Below the pieces are notes generated by a model. The model was not told where the DNA came from. It worked only from the letters and a program-made list of their open reading frames with translations, and made no database searches. Below are positions 27,568 through 39,342 of a stretch of DNA of 64,000 bases, in pieces. Each line of letters starts with the position of its first letter. Within the stretch, counting starts at the first letter, position 1. This DNA is from Aquimarina sp. U1-2 (GTDB lineage: Bacteria > Bacteroidota > Bacteroidia > Flavobacteriales > Flavobacteriaceae), in assembly GCF_017897595.1 (NCBI RefSeq), contig NZ_JAGKIK010000018.1, positions 1 through 64,000 of the forward strand, in the 5' to 3' direction. A program made the position numbers and the translations under genes.

Positions 27568-28455
27568 TTAAAACTTTATATCTTTCCAGTTATCTGTATA
27601 CGTAGGTGCTATTTTGTTGAGCGTGGTAATCGTATCAGCAATATTAACCGAGGGACCACCAGATAAAATACTAGAAATTTCGTCTGCTTTTGCGTCGAAG
27701 AAAACACGCATAATATAGGAATTTGGTCTTACGTTATGCATTTTTTCTAGAGACTCCATAGCCTCAGTAACAGTCTGCTTTCCCTTTTTTACATTGTTAT
27801 GCATGATATCAAGTCCTTCTCTATGATAGGTATACATTGCTGATCTATATCCGTCAAAAGTACCAGACAGCAAATCATCGTTTAATCTGAACCTAGATTG
27901 GTTTCCATCCTGAGCGTTCCAGCCAAGTGCATTACTACTTTGCGCATTTCCTACGATATTTTTGGCCTCTTCATAATATGATGTTCCACCATTAAGCTCA
28001 AAAGTATCAGCATCTACTCCAAGAATCATGTATAAATAGAAAGAAACTACAGAGATTAAGTTAGATTCAAAATTATTCGGATTGTAATTTAAAGGCTGAA
28101 ATTCTAGATAGTTAAAATTAAACTGCTTATCATTTATATTAAATATGGCGGTTTTATAATTTGATCCATAAACCGGTCGTGAAGCTTGAACTTGTAAAGT
28201 CGCATTAAAGAAATCATTATCAAAATTTGCGATCGTAATAAAAAAACTACAATCAATACGCTCTTCGGTGCGATAATCGGTGGTGGTCCATTTTGTATTA
28301 TTAATAAACTCTGCCAACTCGCGTTCCAGAGTTTTAAATACCTGTAAATTTGCATTTCCCGTTTGCTCGGCATTTACCAGAACCTTGGCATTAAACTCCT
28401 GGGCACTCACACTAAAACCAATTGCTAATGCTACAATTAATAAAAATTTATTCAT
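27568..28455 (-). CDS. DUF4835 family protein
   Basis: 295 residues with signal peptide NKFLLIVALAIGFSVSAQ, then the family opening FNAKVLVNAEQTGNANLQVF, LERELAEFINNTKWT and the middle SFYLYMILGVDADTF. DUF4835 is a Bacteroidota family of unknown function, probably periplasmic or outer-membrane associated; its conserved place between coaBC and recN helps identify it. Its start overlaps the end of coaBC by 8 bases. Confidence 0.9.
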   Translation of the reverse strand: MNKFLLIVALAIGFSVSAQEFNAKVLVNAEQTGNANLQVFKTLERELAEFINNTKWTTTDYRTEERIDCSFFITIANFDNDFFNATLQVQASRPVYGSNYKTAIFNINDKQFNFNYLEFQPLNYNPNNFESNLISVVSFYLYMILGVDADTFELNGGTSYYEEAKNIVGNAQSSNALGWNAQDGNQSRFRLNDDLLSGTFDGYRSAMYTYHREGLDIMHNNVKKGKQTVTEAMESLEKMHNVRPNSYIMRVFFDAKADEISSILSGGPSVNIADTITTLNKIAPTYTDNWKDIKF

Positions 28456-29659
28456 TTTTAAGCAAATTAATTTCGTCGAATATATCTTCAGCTACTTCAG
28501 ACTTTGTTTTTAAATCAAACGCTTTAGTCTCTAATTTATGATTAATTAAAGTTATTTTATTCGTCTGTTCTTTAAAACCGGCGCCTTTATCGTTTAGAGA
28601 ATTAAGCACAATCAAATCTAGGTTTTTACTTTTTAATTTTTTGATAGCGTTTTTTTCTTCATGTTCTGTTTCTAAAGCAAAACCAACCAGAAATTGATCT
28701 TTCTTTACTGATCCCATCCATTTCAAAATATCTGGAGTCCGTTCGAGAGCTATAGAAAAATCGGCTGCTGTTTTCTTAATTTTCTGCGCTTCAACGTGCT
28801 TCGGTCTATAATCTGATACGGCTGCAGATGCAATAGCCAGATCACAATTATCATAATTTTTGACTACTGCCGCATACATTTCTTCGGCATTTACTACAGG
28901 AATTAAGGTGATCAAATCATGAGTTACAGATAATGCGGAAGGACCTAGCACAAGAACAACTTCTGCTCCACGATTAGCTGCTGTTTTGGCAAGTTCTATA
29001 CCCATTTTACCGCTAGAGTGATTTCCTATAAACCGAACAGGATCTATAGCCTCATATGTTGGCCCTGCAGTAATTAAAACTTTTTTTCCTTGTAAAGGTA
29101 GTTTACACAGTATATCATTTTCAATAAAAGTAACAATACTTTGCGGTTCTGCCATTCTACCTTGACCAACTAATCCGCTAGCCAACTCACCAGATGTAGC
29201 CGGTATCATTATATTACCAAAACTCTGAAGTTTAGAAAATGTAGCATGCGTAGACGGGTGATTGTACATATCCAGATCCATCGCCGGAGCAAAATAAACC
29301 GGAGACTTTGCAGATAAATAGGTCGCTAGTAATAGATTATCACTAGCTCCAGAAGCCATTTTTGATAACGTATTTGCGGTGGCAGGAGCTATTAAAATTA
29401 GATCTGCCCACATCCCAAAATCTACATGATTATTCCATACTGCATTTTCGTCTTCTTCATCAACAAATGAAGAATAAACGGGCCTTTTCGACAGTGTAGA
29501 TAAGGTAAGCGGAGTTACAAAATCTTTAGCAGCCGGTGTCATGATGACCTGCACTTCTGCACCGGCTTTTATAAAAAGACGTACTAAAGCAGCTGTTTTA
29601 TATGCGGCAATACCGGCGGTGACACCAATTAAAATCTTTTTACCGCTTAAAACAGACAT
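28448..29659 (-). CDS. coaBC: Bifunctional phosphopantothenoylcysteine decarboxylase/synthase
   Basis: 403 residues with both halves. The N-terminal CoaC flavoprotein has GVTAGIAAYKTAALVR, the catalytic His region WNNHVDFGMWADLILIAPATANT, PAMDLDMYNHPS and a SGELASGLVGQGRM flap. The C-terminal CoaB has VLITAGPTYEAIDPVRFIGN (in part), HSSGKMGIELAKTAA and SAAVSDYRPK. It makes phosphopantetheine from phosphopantothenate and cysteine, using CTP in the synthase step and FMN in the decarboxylase. It starts 4 bases after rpoZ. Confidence 0.96.
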   Translation of the reverse strand: MSVLSGKKILIGVTAGIAAYKTAALVRLFIKAGAEVQVIMTPAAKDFVTPLTLSTLSKRPVYSSFVDEEDENAVWNNHVDFGMWADLILIAPATANTLSKMASGASDNLLLATYLSAKSPVYFAPAMDLDMYNHPSTHATFSKLQSFGNIMIPATSGELASGLVGQGRMAEPQSIVTFIENDILCKLPLQGKKVLITAGPTYEAIDPVRFIGNHSSGKMGIELAKTAANRGAEVVLVLGPSALSVTHDLITLIPVVNAEEMYAAVVKNYDNCDLAIASAAVSDYRPKHVEAQKIKKTAADFSIALERTPDILKWMGSVKKDQFLVGFALETEHEEKNAIKKLKSKNLDLIVLNSLNDKGAGFKEQTNKITLINHKLETKAFDLKTKSEVAEDIFDEINLLKNE

Positions 29660-29663
29660 AGTT

Positions 29664-29996
29664 TTAAAGAGATTCTGTGTCTGTTTTGGTATTTCGGTGG
29701 TAGATTTTATCTTCTAACCATTCTTGCACTGCCAAAGCATGAGGTTTGGGTAATCTTTCATAAAACTTTGACACTTCGATCTGCTCTTTATTTTCAAAAA
29801 TCTCTTCAAGACTATCATTATACGTAGCAAACTCGTCAAGTTTTTCTAGTAATTCCTTTTTGATATCGGTATTAATTTGCGTCGCTCGTTTCGATATAAT
29901 CGATATGGCCTCGTAAATATTATCAGTCGGTTGATCAATTCGATTTTTATCGATGGTAGTTGTATTTACAGGAGCATTACTTTTTTTCAAATCCAT
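29664..29996 (-). CDS. rpoZ: DNA-directed RNA polymerase omega subunit (Bacteroidota type)
   Basis: 110 residues. The central NIYEAISIISKRATQINTDIKKELLEKL (in part) corresponds to the omega signature, in which the polypeptide wraps the beta' C-terminus; the N- and C-terminal extensions and the ending LPKPHALAVQEWL are characteristic of the Bacteroidota form. Short acidic C-terminus. Immediately upstream of coaBC, as in many flavobacteria. Bacterial omega aids beta' folding. Confidence 0.9.
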   Translation of the reverse strand: MDLKKSNAPVNTTTIDKNRIDQPTDNIYEAISIISKRATQINTDIKKELLEKLDEFATYNDSLEEIFENKEQIEVSKFYERLPKPHALAVQEWLEDKIYHRNTKTDTESL

Positions 29997-30010
29997 TATT
30001 GCGGTATTAT

Positions 30011-30805
30011 CTAATTGTATTGTTCTAATCTATTGCGTATATCTATTCCGATCGTTTCGGCTTTCTCCAGATATTCACCTTCGTTTTTATAGTATTTTTT
30101 ATAATTATTATAATATTGTTGTGCTATTTCCAGACGACCTTCTACTAAATTTTCATAACTCCCAATGGCTAGAAGATATTCTGATTCGAGTTTGTAATAC
30201 AATACGTTTTCTCTAAAAACAGAACCTGGATAATCTACTAAATAGTTGTCAAAAGCTGCAATAGCTACTTTATAATCTTCCCTATGATGGTATTGCTTTG
30301 CAATTTCGTATGCCTTTCTTTCCTTCTTTTCCCTAAGCTCTGATACCATTGCATTTGCCTCCTTCAACTTTTCGCTATCGGGGTATGTATTAATGTAATT
30401 CTGCAATTTTTCTATCGCTTTTGTTGTCTCTTCCTGATCGAGTGTATGTCTAGGAGATAATTCATAATAGCTTTTTGCACTTTTGAAGGAAGCATCTTCT
30501 ACTTTATCACTGCGTGGATAGGATTTTGTAAATCGCTCAAACTGATATCCCGCTAAATAGAAATCTTCTAATTGATAATAGGTATCAGCATAATAATACA
30601 TTATTCTTTCAGCTTGTGGTTTTCCTCTGTATTGAGGCACTATCTGTTCAAAAAGACGAAGTGCTTTTTTATACTTCCCTGCTTTATAAAGATTTTCTGC
30701 AGCTTTGTATTTAACCGCCACGTCATCATCTTTTAAAACTTGTTGGTATTCGCTGCAAGATCCTAAAATCAGTACAAAAATAAGTAAAAACAATAATTTA
30801 TTCAT
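30011..30805 (-). CDS. bamD: Outer-membrane assembly lipoprotein BamD
   Basis: 264 residues from the ATG at 30805 (a TTG two codons upstream is possible). Lipobox ILGSC with Cys17, then five TPR-like repeats: AAENLYKAGKYKKALRLFEQ, YYADTYYQLEDFYLAGYQFE, RFTKSYPRSDKVEDASF, IEKLQNYINTYPDSEKLKEA, AIAAFDNYLVDYPGSVFREN. BamD is the essential lipoprotein of the BAM complex that inserts beta-barrels. It heads the (-) operon with rpoZ and coaBC and has a near-perfect promoter upstream. Confidence 0.93.
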   Translation of the reverse strand: MNKLLFLLIFVLILGSCSEYQQVLKDDDVAVKYKAAENLYKAGKYKKALRLFEQIVPQYRGKPQAERIMYYYADTYYQLEDFYLAGYQFERFTKSYPRSDKVEDASFKSAKSYYELSPRHTLDQEETTKAIEKLQNYINTYPDSEKLKEANAMVSELREKKERKAYEIAKQYHHREDYKVAIAAFDNYLVDYPGSVFRENVLYYKLESEYLLAIGSYENLVEGRLEIAQQYYNNYKKYYKNEGEYLEKAETIGIDIRNRLEQYN

Positions 30806-30822
30806 ATACAAAAAACATCTGG

Positions 30823-30852
30823 CAAAAATAGCTATTTCTACCGTATTACAAA
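30823..30852 (-). promoter_or_regulatory. Bacteroidota sigma-A promoter of bamD
   Basis: On the minus strand: TTTG (30849-30852), an 18-base spacer, then TATTTTTG (30823-30830), a full match to TTTG-N17-20-TAnnTTTG. The -7 box ends 17 bases before the ATG at 30805, giving a short leader. Confidence 0.75.
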
Positions 30853-30863
30853 AACTTTAATTT

Positions 30864-31147
30864 GAACTGGTTTAAACTTTTTGAATTTAACCCGGTTTAT
30901 GCATTAGAATTTCGTTATGAGGTTTGAAAATGCAATAAAACCAAGTATTTTCTAAGTTTCAGCATAGCATCGCTACGGTGAAACTTAAAAATACAACGTA
31001 GTGCTTGGTTTTGCAGCAGTTTAAAGCCGTAATAGATTTTCTAATGCATAAAGCGGATTTAAGTAAAAAATGAAAGTTTAAACCTGGATTATGCAGTAGA
31101 ACTTCGTTGTGAAATTTTCTAATACATAAAGCGGGTTAAACCAGTTC
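30864..31147. mobile_element. MITE-like palindromic element with 3-bp flanking repeat TTT
   Basis: Begins GAACTGGTTTAAACTTTTT and ends GGGTTAAACCAGTTC, flanked by TTT at 30861-30863 and 31148-31150. Inside are a second pair of arms (AACCCGGTTTATGCATTAGAA; CTAATGCATAAAGCGG), a central stem TAAGTTTCA (30953-30961) / TGAAACTTA (30979-30987) and the core GCATAGCATCGCTACGG (30962-30978). A partial extra arm lies at 31081-31140. It carries no gene. No transposase was found. Confidence 0.75.
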
Positions 31148-31195
31148 TTTATCCAAATAACTTGAAATACATGTCATTGTTGCATATTTGTATAT

Positions 31196-32128
31196 CTAAT
31201 TATGCTCATTGGTAATGGCTGTCGTTTGGTCCAGTTTGTCATGATCGAGAATGGTATAGCCGTCTTCATCAAAATAAAAAGCTTCTACAAACTCTTTATC
31301 GTGTTGTATATTTTTAAGAATATAGGAATGTGCCTGATGTACTTCTTGAGTAAAAGATTCGTCATAATAGGTTATGAGTAACAAAATTTCTCCATGAAGC
31401 TGAGATAATTCTTGTCTGTCAAAATCATACAACGGACTAGACTCATCGATAGCATGAACTACAGTCCATGTAGTTGGCAAATATGTAATTGAATTTCTTT
31501 CGAGCTTTAGGTTATAGAAATTATTGACATATTTCTTATCTTCACCTTGTTGCGTTAAAGATAATGTAGCTTCTATTCTGGGCCTAATCATGATGTTGGT
31601 ACTTCGACTCATCAATCGGAACATAATGCAATCTACCTCTTTAAATTTTCTCAAAATTATGCTTTCGCTAAATTGAATATTAGCTTTGGGTTTTGAAAAT
31701 CGCCCATATAGCAACCCGGTAACGAACGAAAAACTTAGCAAGCCTATCAAAGCTTCGAACGATGATATAACTCCTAAAAGCATACCTTTTGGTGCCATTT
31801 TACCATACCCTACTGTCGTAATAGTCTGAGCTGAAAAAAAGAATGCATTCCAAAAGTCTCCAAAAAAGTTACCGGTAGATTTAGTTATACCTGAAATACC
31901 AATACAAAGATATACTGTAGCAAAAACAACATTAATTGATATATATCCTAAAAGCACCCATAGAAAGAACTTGCTCCAAGATATACTTATGAGATACTCA
32001 TAACTTTCAGATACAGAACTTGGCCTATTGACGTGTTTAATATTAAATGATCCGTCAGAACTAATGAAACGCTTTGCTCTTTTATTAGAGCTCATCCCTA
32101 CTCCTGGATCTTTAATCTTTTTAGCCAT
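31196..32128 (-). CDS. Inward-rectifier (KirBac-type) potassium channel
   Basis: 310 residues. Two membrane helices (about 54-77 and 114-140, VISSFEALIGLLSFSFVTG) flank a pore helix and the filter TVGYG (residues 105-109) in TITTVGYGKMAPKG. The C-terminal cytoplasmic beta-sandwich is the Kir domain (for example SESIILRKFKEVDCIMFRLM, RNSITYLPTTWTVVHAIDE, SPLYDF, EILLLITYYDESFTQEVH). KirBac channels pass K+ and are gated by lipids, pH or ligands. The 7-base gap after dapA suggests shared transcription. Confidence 0.93.
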   Translation of the reverse strand: MAKKIKDPGVGMSSNKRAKRFISSDGSFNIKHVNRPSSVSESYEYLISISWSKFFLWVLLGYISINVVFATVYLCIGISGITKSTGNFFGDFWNAFFFSAQTITTVGYGKMAPKGMLLGVISSFEALIGLLSFSFVTGLLYGRFSKPKANIQFSESIILRKFKEVDCIMFRLMSRSTNIMIRPRIEATLSLTQQGEDKKYVNNFYNLKLERNSITYLPTTWTVVHAIDESSPLYDFDRQELSQLHGEILLLITYYDESFTQEVHQAHSYILKNIQHDKEFVEAFYFDEDGYTILDHDKLDQTTAITNEHN

Positions 32129-32135
32129 GGTGCAA

Positions 32136-33011
32136 TCAAAGATCTTGAATAAACTTATCTATATTTTTTGCCAAACTTTTAGATACCGGAACTAAAGGCA
32201 ATCGAAGATGATCTTCACAAATTCCTCTGGCTTTCAGAATATTTTTAATACCCGCGGGGTTGCCTTCTTCAAAAGCATATTCCAAAATTGGTAAAAGCTT
32301 GTACAATATTTTAAAGGCTTGTTCGGTATCTCCAGCCAACCCTAATCTGATCATTTTGGTGAATTCTTGAGGAAAACCCTGTCCGATCACACTAATTACT
32401 CCGTCACCACCAGCAGCCACTGCTGGTAATGCCAGGGTATCATCGCCAGAAATCACCAAAAAATCTTTTGGTCTGTCTTTTATGATTTTCAAAACTTGCG
32501 TAAAGTCACTTACTGCTTCTTTAATACCAACAATATTGTTTAACTGAGCCAAACGCAGTGTTGTTTCTGCAGTCATGTTAGTACCCGTACGTGAGGGAAC
32601 GTTATACAATAAAACCGGTATAGGCACTGTATCATTAATCTTTTTATAATGAGCATATATACCTTCTTGGCTCGGTTTACTATACATAGGAACTACTGAG
32701 AGTATCGCTTCAAAATAAGATAAATCTGTTTCTTGGATCTCTTGAAGAATTGCAGCCGTATTATTACCACCGATGCCAATTACTAACGGTAATCTATTAT
32801 CGTTAACTTTTACAATATGAGCTACCAGATCTCTCTTTTCTTGTTTTGATAAGGTAACCGATTCTGCTGTAGTACCCAACAAAACCAAATATGACACCCC
32901 CCCTTTACTACAAAAATTAACCAAAGAAGTAACTCCCGAATAATCAATTGAACCATCTTTGTTAAACGGAGTAGCTAATGCCACTCCTGTTCCTCTAAGA
33001 AAACTACTCAT
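32136..33011 (-). CDS. dapA: 4-hydroxy-tetrahydrodipicolinate synthase
   Basis: 291 residues, the normal length. A (beta/alpha)8 aldolase: RGTGVALATPF, LVLLGTTAESVTLS (substrate-binding Thr pair), LLYNVPSRTGTNM with the catalytic Tyr, GIKEAVSDFTQVL with the Schiff-base Lys, and VISGDD. It condenses pyruvate with aspartate semialdehyde, the first step to lysine and diaminopimelate. Co-transcribed with the DUF6913 gene (1 base apart); dapF lies at 49065. Confidence 0.96.
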   Translation of the reverse strand: MSSFLRGTGVALATPFNKDGSIDYSGVTSLVNFCSKGGVSYLVLLGTTAESVTLSKQEKRDLVAHIVKVNDNRLPLVIGIGGNNTAAILQEIQETDLSYFEAILSVVPMYSKPSQEGIYAHYKKINDTVPIPVLLYNVPSRTGTNMTAETTLRLAQLNNIVGIKEAVSDFTQVLKIIKDRPKDFLVISGDDTLALPAVAAGGDGVISVIGQGFPQEFTKMIRLGLAGDTEQAFKILYKLLPILEYAFEEGNPAGIKNILKARGICEDHLRLPLVPVSKSLAKNIDKFIQDL

Positions 33012-33012
33012 G

Positions 33013-33534
33013 TTATAGTACCTGTAAAATTTTCAAATATTTCTTTAATTCTTTCATAAAGAGATTGGGATTATGCACAGAGGCCCCGATAATCAAATCA
33101 TTAATTCTATGATCCACTTTGGAGAAACCAACTTTAAATTTAGCCTTTGATGCAGCTGCTACATAATTAAGTTCTAATTTATCTTCTTCATAAAAGTTAA
33201 TAAGTACATCATAATCTCTTTTTAAGAAGTCTAACAAAGATGAGCTTTTAACCATTCCTTTTACGCCAAAACTTTTATCATTATAATGCAAAATATAGGC
33301 ATCGTCTTCCAACTCATTGTCACCTTTGTATCCTAAGATGTGCAATCGATCTTTGGACACCCCCAAATCTTCTGCAAACCTAATTAGTGATGACCTGTTA
33401 ATTTCATAAGAAGCATCTATTATAATAGCTAGCGTATGAAGGGTTGAAATTGATACTGAAGAGATTTTTCTACCCTCTAGATGCGATTCAATACTTTTCT
33501 GTATGGCATTTCTTTTAAGACCCTTTAAAATCAT
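33013..33534 (-). CDS. DUF6913-like protein
   Basis: 173 residues. ISTLHTLAIIIDASYEINRS, then RFAEDLGVSKDRLHILGY, FGVKGMVKSSSLLDFLKRDYD and LINFYEEDKLELNYVAA match what I recall of DUF6913, a flavobacterial family encoded before dapA. The pattern of alternating strands and helices suggests a small alpha/beta fold related to response-type or NAD-type sheets, but no catalytic motif is visible. Function unknown; the 1-base gap to dapA suggests a link to that operon only through transcription. Confidence 0.65.
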   Translation of the reverse strand: MILKGLKRNAIQKSIESHLEGRKISSVSISTLHTLAIIIDASYEINRSSLIRFAEDLGVSKDRLHILGYKGDNELEDDAYILHYNDKSFGVKGMVKSSSLLDFLKRDYDVLINFYEEDKLELNYVAAASKAKFKVGFSKVDHRINDLIIGASVHNPNLFMKELKKYLKILQVL

Positions 33535-33556
33535 TTATCAAAAGATTACGAAGCCA

Positions 33557-33564
33557 CAAATGTA
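33557..33564 (-). promoter_or_regulatory. Candidate -7 box TACATTTG for the DUF6913-dapA operon
   Basis: TAnnTTTG match on the minus strand, 23 bases before the ATG at 33534. No -33 TTTG at the right distance. Confidence 0.4.
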
Positions 33565-33727
33565 GCTATTTTACAAATTAAATCACTTTAACAACTTCAA
33601 GAAAAATGAAAACGCTGAAAATCAGTATACCTTATACAAAAACTAGTCAATTTATGTATCCTTACTATAAAAAGTTAAGTAACATGAGGGTATGAAACGA
33701 ATAATAGTAAAATTTTATGAGTATCCT

Positions 33728-33832
33728 TAATTTAACCAAAACGGTTTGCGTCAAGCTGAATACTGAAACGAGCCTGTGCTGAACTCGTTTCAGTATTCAG
33801 GATGACTTCTCAGTTAAATTTTAGGTATACTA
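33728..33832. repeat. REP-like hairpin repeat (copy 2, inverted)
   Basis: Inverted copy of the unit at 4687-4836, with CTGAATACTGAAACGAG pairing with CTCGTTTCAGTATTCAG around CCTGTGCTGAA. It ends TTAGGTATACTAAC, the reverse of the first copy's opening. It keeps the larger of the two hairpins. Confidence 0.8.
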
Positions 33833-33870
33833 ACGTCAAATCAATTAAAATTTTAAAAAACTTTACAAAA

Positions 33871-33960
33871 AGGAATGTTTAAAAATTTTAAATGCAAAAG
33901 CGTAGCGGTTACATACGTTCTCAATTTTTTAATTATTTTGTTTTCAAATAATTAAAAATA
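33871..33960. repeat. Start-codon-associated hairpin repeat (copy 2)
   Basis: GGAATGTTTAAAAATTTTAA then GCGTAGCGGTTACATACGTTCTC, matching 8241-8330 and 53884-53980. Here the unit is not followed by a plus-strand gene; its 3' end instead covers the last codons and stop of the minus-strand gene at 33952. The rest of the 33535-33951 gap holds only the REP copy and a promoter box. Confidence 0.75.
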
Positions 33961-34653
33961 GTCTTCGCTACTAGCAACGAGTTTGTGTTGTTCAATAAAG
34001 AATTTGATTAAAAAAAACTGTCCCGATATCTGTATAACTGTCATTATGATCGGAAATATCTCAAGATGAACATAAAAACTATTTAATGCCGTGGTAATAT
34101 TAACTATTAAAAAACAAGAAGCGGCTACCATAAGAGAATAACTCACTACTGTTTTACTGTTTAAGTAGATGTAATAACATACTGCAATAAAAAAAATGAA
34201 CACTATAATTAGCGAAAAAAGAACTGTTTTGTGATTAACAATTTGTGGCAATATTAAATCTGCTACTGCATAAAGTATATACCCAATTAGCACCATCGAA
34301 ATTGCTAATTGTAAAGTAAATATCTTTTTAATGTGTATTTTTACTACATGTAAACTTTTCCATAGCATGATGATATTCACCAGATAGTAAGCCAATAAAC
34401 AGATGTGTAAAAGTTCAAAATTCCCGGTATAATCTTGAAAATATAAAATTTCACATACTAATACCAATACTAAGCTAAGTACTACCAAAAAATTCTTATG
34501 CGATGCATGAGCTATGTAAAGAAAACACAAAGATATAATTACTGATGGTTTAACGTATATTATTGAATTATAGGAGAAAATTGCCACTATCAAGGTTATA
34601 AAACTTGTAGCAAAAAAAAGCAAGTATGTAAATCGTTGAATTTTCAAGTACAC
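33952..34653 (-). CDS. Hypothetical multi-pass membrane protein, YhhN-like
   Basis: 233 residues with about eight hydrophobic segments and few charged loops. The start is GTG at 34653 (KIQRFTYLLFFATSFITLIVA). The hydrophobic layout and size parallel the gene at 35211, which has recognisable YhhN features, so it may be a diverged paralogue; identity is low by eye. YhhN/TMEM86 proteins include lysoplasmalogenases, but no catalytic residue can be claimed here. The last codons lie within a hairpin repeat. Confidence 0.55.
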   Translation of the reverse strand: MYLKIQRFTYLLFFATSFITLIVAIFSYNSIIYVKPSVIISLCFLYIAHASHKNFLVVLSLVLVLVCEILYFQDYTGNFELLHICLLAYYLVNIIMLWKSLHVVKIHIKKIFTLQLAISMVLIGYILYAVADLILPQIVNHKTVLFSLIIVFIFFIAVCYYIYLNSKTVVSYSLMVAASCFLIVNITTALNSFYVHLEIFPIIMTVIQISGQFFLIKFFIEQHKLVASSEDYF

Positions 34654-34904
34654 CTTATTTTTTTGAGGATCCCATATTGGTAACCAAGTTGAGCTTTATT
34701 TTATTCAGTGAAACAATGCAAAAAAACAATACATATTTGCAGGCATAGCATACACAAAATCGTAGACTTACTGCGCAACAAAAATTGTTTTCTTGGTTAC
34801 TCAAAAATAAAATTTCGCTTACAGATTTAAAAATCTATATTACAATCAAAAAAGAAATGAGAAGTTTGAGTAACTTTTCTACATTCATTAATATTTTTTG
34901 TAGA

Positions 34905-35096
34905 ACTGGTTTACACTTTTTTGATTTAGGCAGAACCAACCGATAGGAAGGTGCCAAATGGTGCCGTTGCGAAAGGTTTTGTACTTAGATAAAGTAATTT
35001 TTTACTTGCATAGCAGCGCTACGGAAGTAAAAAATCATAAAATATAAGTGCAAAACAGCATTTTTTTAGCATATTAAAAAAGTGTAAACCAGTTCG
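34905..35096. mobile_element. MITE-like palindromic element with 3-bp flanking repeat GTA
   Basis: 192 bp with perfect 20-bp inverted ends: left GAACTGGTTTACACTTTTTT (34905-34924), right its complement (35077-35096), flanked by GTA at 34902-34904 and 35097-35099. The central stem is ATTTTTTACTT (34997-35007) and AAGTAAAAAAT (35025-35035) around the core GCATAGCAGCGCTACGG (35008-35024). No coding content; the rest of 34654-35210 is AT-rich. Confidence 0.85.
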
Positions 35097-35210
35097 TATT
35101 CAAAACGTTATATTATTTTAACATGAATACGCCCAATGTATTTGAAATGTGTGATTTTTCCCAACGTGAAGATAGTGAATTGCGAGAACAATTGAAACTT
35201 TAAAAATCAT

Positions 35211-37894
<2,684 letters not shown>

Positions 37895-37975
37895 TTAACT
37901 TCTCATTTCTAAAACTTTCTCGATACTTAAAAATAATCAGCAGCATTTAGGTTACAAACTTCTGCATATTGCGAA

Positions 37976-38827
37976 CTATGGCTTACGCGCTTGTATCATA
38001 CGATTGTTTCCGTATAGATCTTTTCGCAATATTATTGATTCAAAACCCAAAGATTTTATAATAGTAACCGTTTCTTCTCCTAAATATTGATTAATTTCAA
38101 AATACAATCTTCCTCTGAACTTTAATCTTCTTTTTGCCAATATGGTAATTTTCTCATAAAATAGTAAAGGATCATGATCAGAAACAAATAGAGCCTGATG
38201 CGGTTCATTATCCAAAACATTAGGTCTGATTTCTTTTTTTTCTAATGCTCTTATGTAAGGCGGATTAGAAACAATGATATCAAATTCTTGAGTTAGATCC
38301 TCGCACATTAATATATTTTCATGAATACATGTTACTTCTACTTCATTTTTAATTGCATTCACTTTTGCTACTTCTATTGCCTGTTTTGAGATATCCATAG
38401 CATACACTTTGGCATTCGGTAAATTTTTAGCCAAAGCAATGGCGATACATCCACTTCCTGTACCTATATCTAAAATTTTTATAGTGCTCTCTAAACTTTC
38501 CTGATCTTTTAAAATCCAATCTACAAGCTCTTCTGTTTCGGGTCTCGGAATTAGCACATTCTCATTCACAATAAAACACAATCCATAGAAATAAGTGTGC
38601 CCTATAATATATTGGATCGGTTCCTGATTTAAGAGTCTTGTTTTTGCCTCATTAAACTGAACGATTTCACTTGCTGATACTTCTTTCTCTAAAGCTATCG
38701 CTACATCAACCCTTCTTAATTTCAAAATTTCTTCAGAAAGTATATAAAAAAAAGACATGACCTCTTCTTCTTCATATACTTCTGATAAAGAATTCTTAAA
38801 ATCAACCCTTACATCTTTTATTTTCAA
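37976..38827 (-). CDS. prmC: Release factor N5-glutamine methyltransferase
   Basis: 283 residues. The N-terminal helical domain, the EPIQYIIGHTYFYGLCF and NVLIPRPETEELVDWIL motifs, SAM motif ILDIGTGSGCIAIALA, and VSNPPYI (NPPY catalytic motif) are diagnostic. It methylates the GGQ glutamine of RF1/RF2. The gene starts 11 bases downstream of the GNAT gene's stop; ribD runs the other way beyond it, an order common in the family. Confidence 0.95.
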   Translation of the reverse strand: MKIKDVRVDFKNSLSEVYEEEEVMSFFYILSEEILKLRRVDVAIALEKEVSASEIVQFNEAKTRLLNQEPIQYIIGHTYFYGLCFIVNENVLIPRPETEELVDWILKDQESLESTIKILDIGTGSGCIAIALAKNLPNAKVYAMDISKQAIEVAKVNAIKNEVEVTCIHENILMCEDLTQEFDIIVSNPPYIRALEKKEIRPNVLDNEPHQALFVSDHDPLLFYEKITILAKRRLKFRGRLYFEINQYLGEETVTIIKSLGFESIILRKDLYGNNRMIQARKP

Positions 38828-38838
38828 TGTGAATTATT

Positions 38839-39327
38839 TTAGACCAAATCTTTTATCATCCATGCCTCACAACTATAGTGTCCTGTATCACCCAGGGGAC
38901 CCGGTAATTCTGTAAAACCCACCTTTTTATATAGTCGTCGTGCTGAGGTCATATAAGGCATGGTTTCCAAATAGCATTTCGAGTACCCATGATGACTTGC
39001 AAAATCAAGACAACGATGTATCATCATACTACCTATACCTCTCCCCCTGGCTACGGGCAAAAAATACATTTTTTGCAGTTCACAAATAGTAGCATCTCCC
39101 CTTTGTAAAGGGGCTATGCCTGCACCGCCTAGAATAGCATCGTTTTCTTCTACTACAAAATAAGATCGTTTGGGTAACTCATAGGTTTCAAACATCATAT
39201 CTAGCTCTTTATCTTCATAAGCAGTACCTACCTTGGGAACTCCCATTTCTATCAGTACATTTCTTATTACTTGCGCTATAGCTGTATTATCTTTAGGTTC
39301 AATTTGTCTTATTATTATGTCTTCCAT
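38839..39327 (-). CDS. GNAT family N-acetyltransferase
   Basis: 162 residues. The acetyl-CoA binding loop is MYFLPVARGRGIGSMMIHRCL (VARGRGIG = the Q/RxxGxG/A motif), preceded by the sheet DAILGGAGIAPLQRGDATIC and followed by GYSKCYLETMPYMTSARRLYKKVGF. Substrate is unknown (protein N-terminus, amine or antibiotic cannot be told apart). Operon with prmC. Confidence 0.88.
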   Translation of the reverse strand: MEDIIIRQIEPKDNTAIAQVIRNVLIEMGVPKVGTAYEDKELDMMFETYELPKRSYFVVEENDAILGGAGIAPLQRGDATICELQKMYFLPVARGRGIGSMMIHRCLDFASHHGYSKCYLETMPYMTSARRLYKKVGFTELPGPLGDTGHYSCEAWMIKDLV

Positions 39328-39342
39328 TATATTTTAAATACT

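Noticed and set aside
35123-35203. 26-codon frame MNTPNVFEMCDFSQ...
   Set aside because: Too short with no partner, promoter or known relative; follows directly on a mobile element. Could be a small peptide but cannot be supported.
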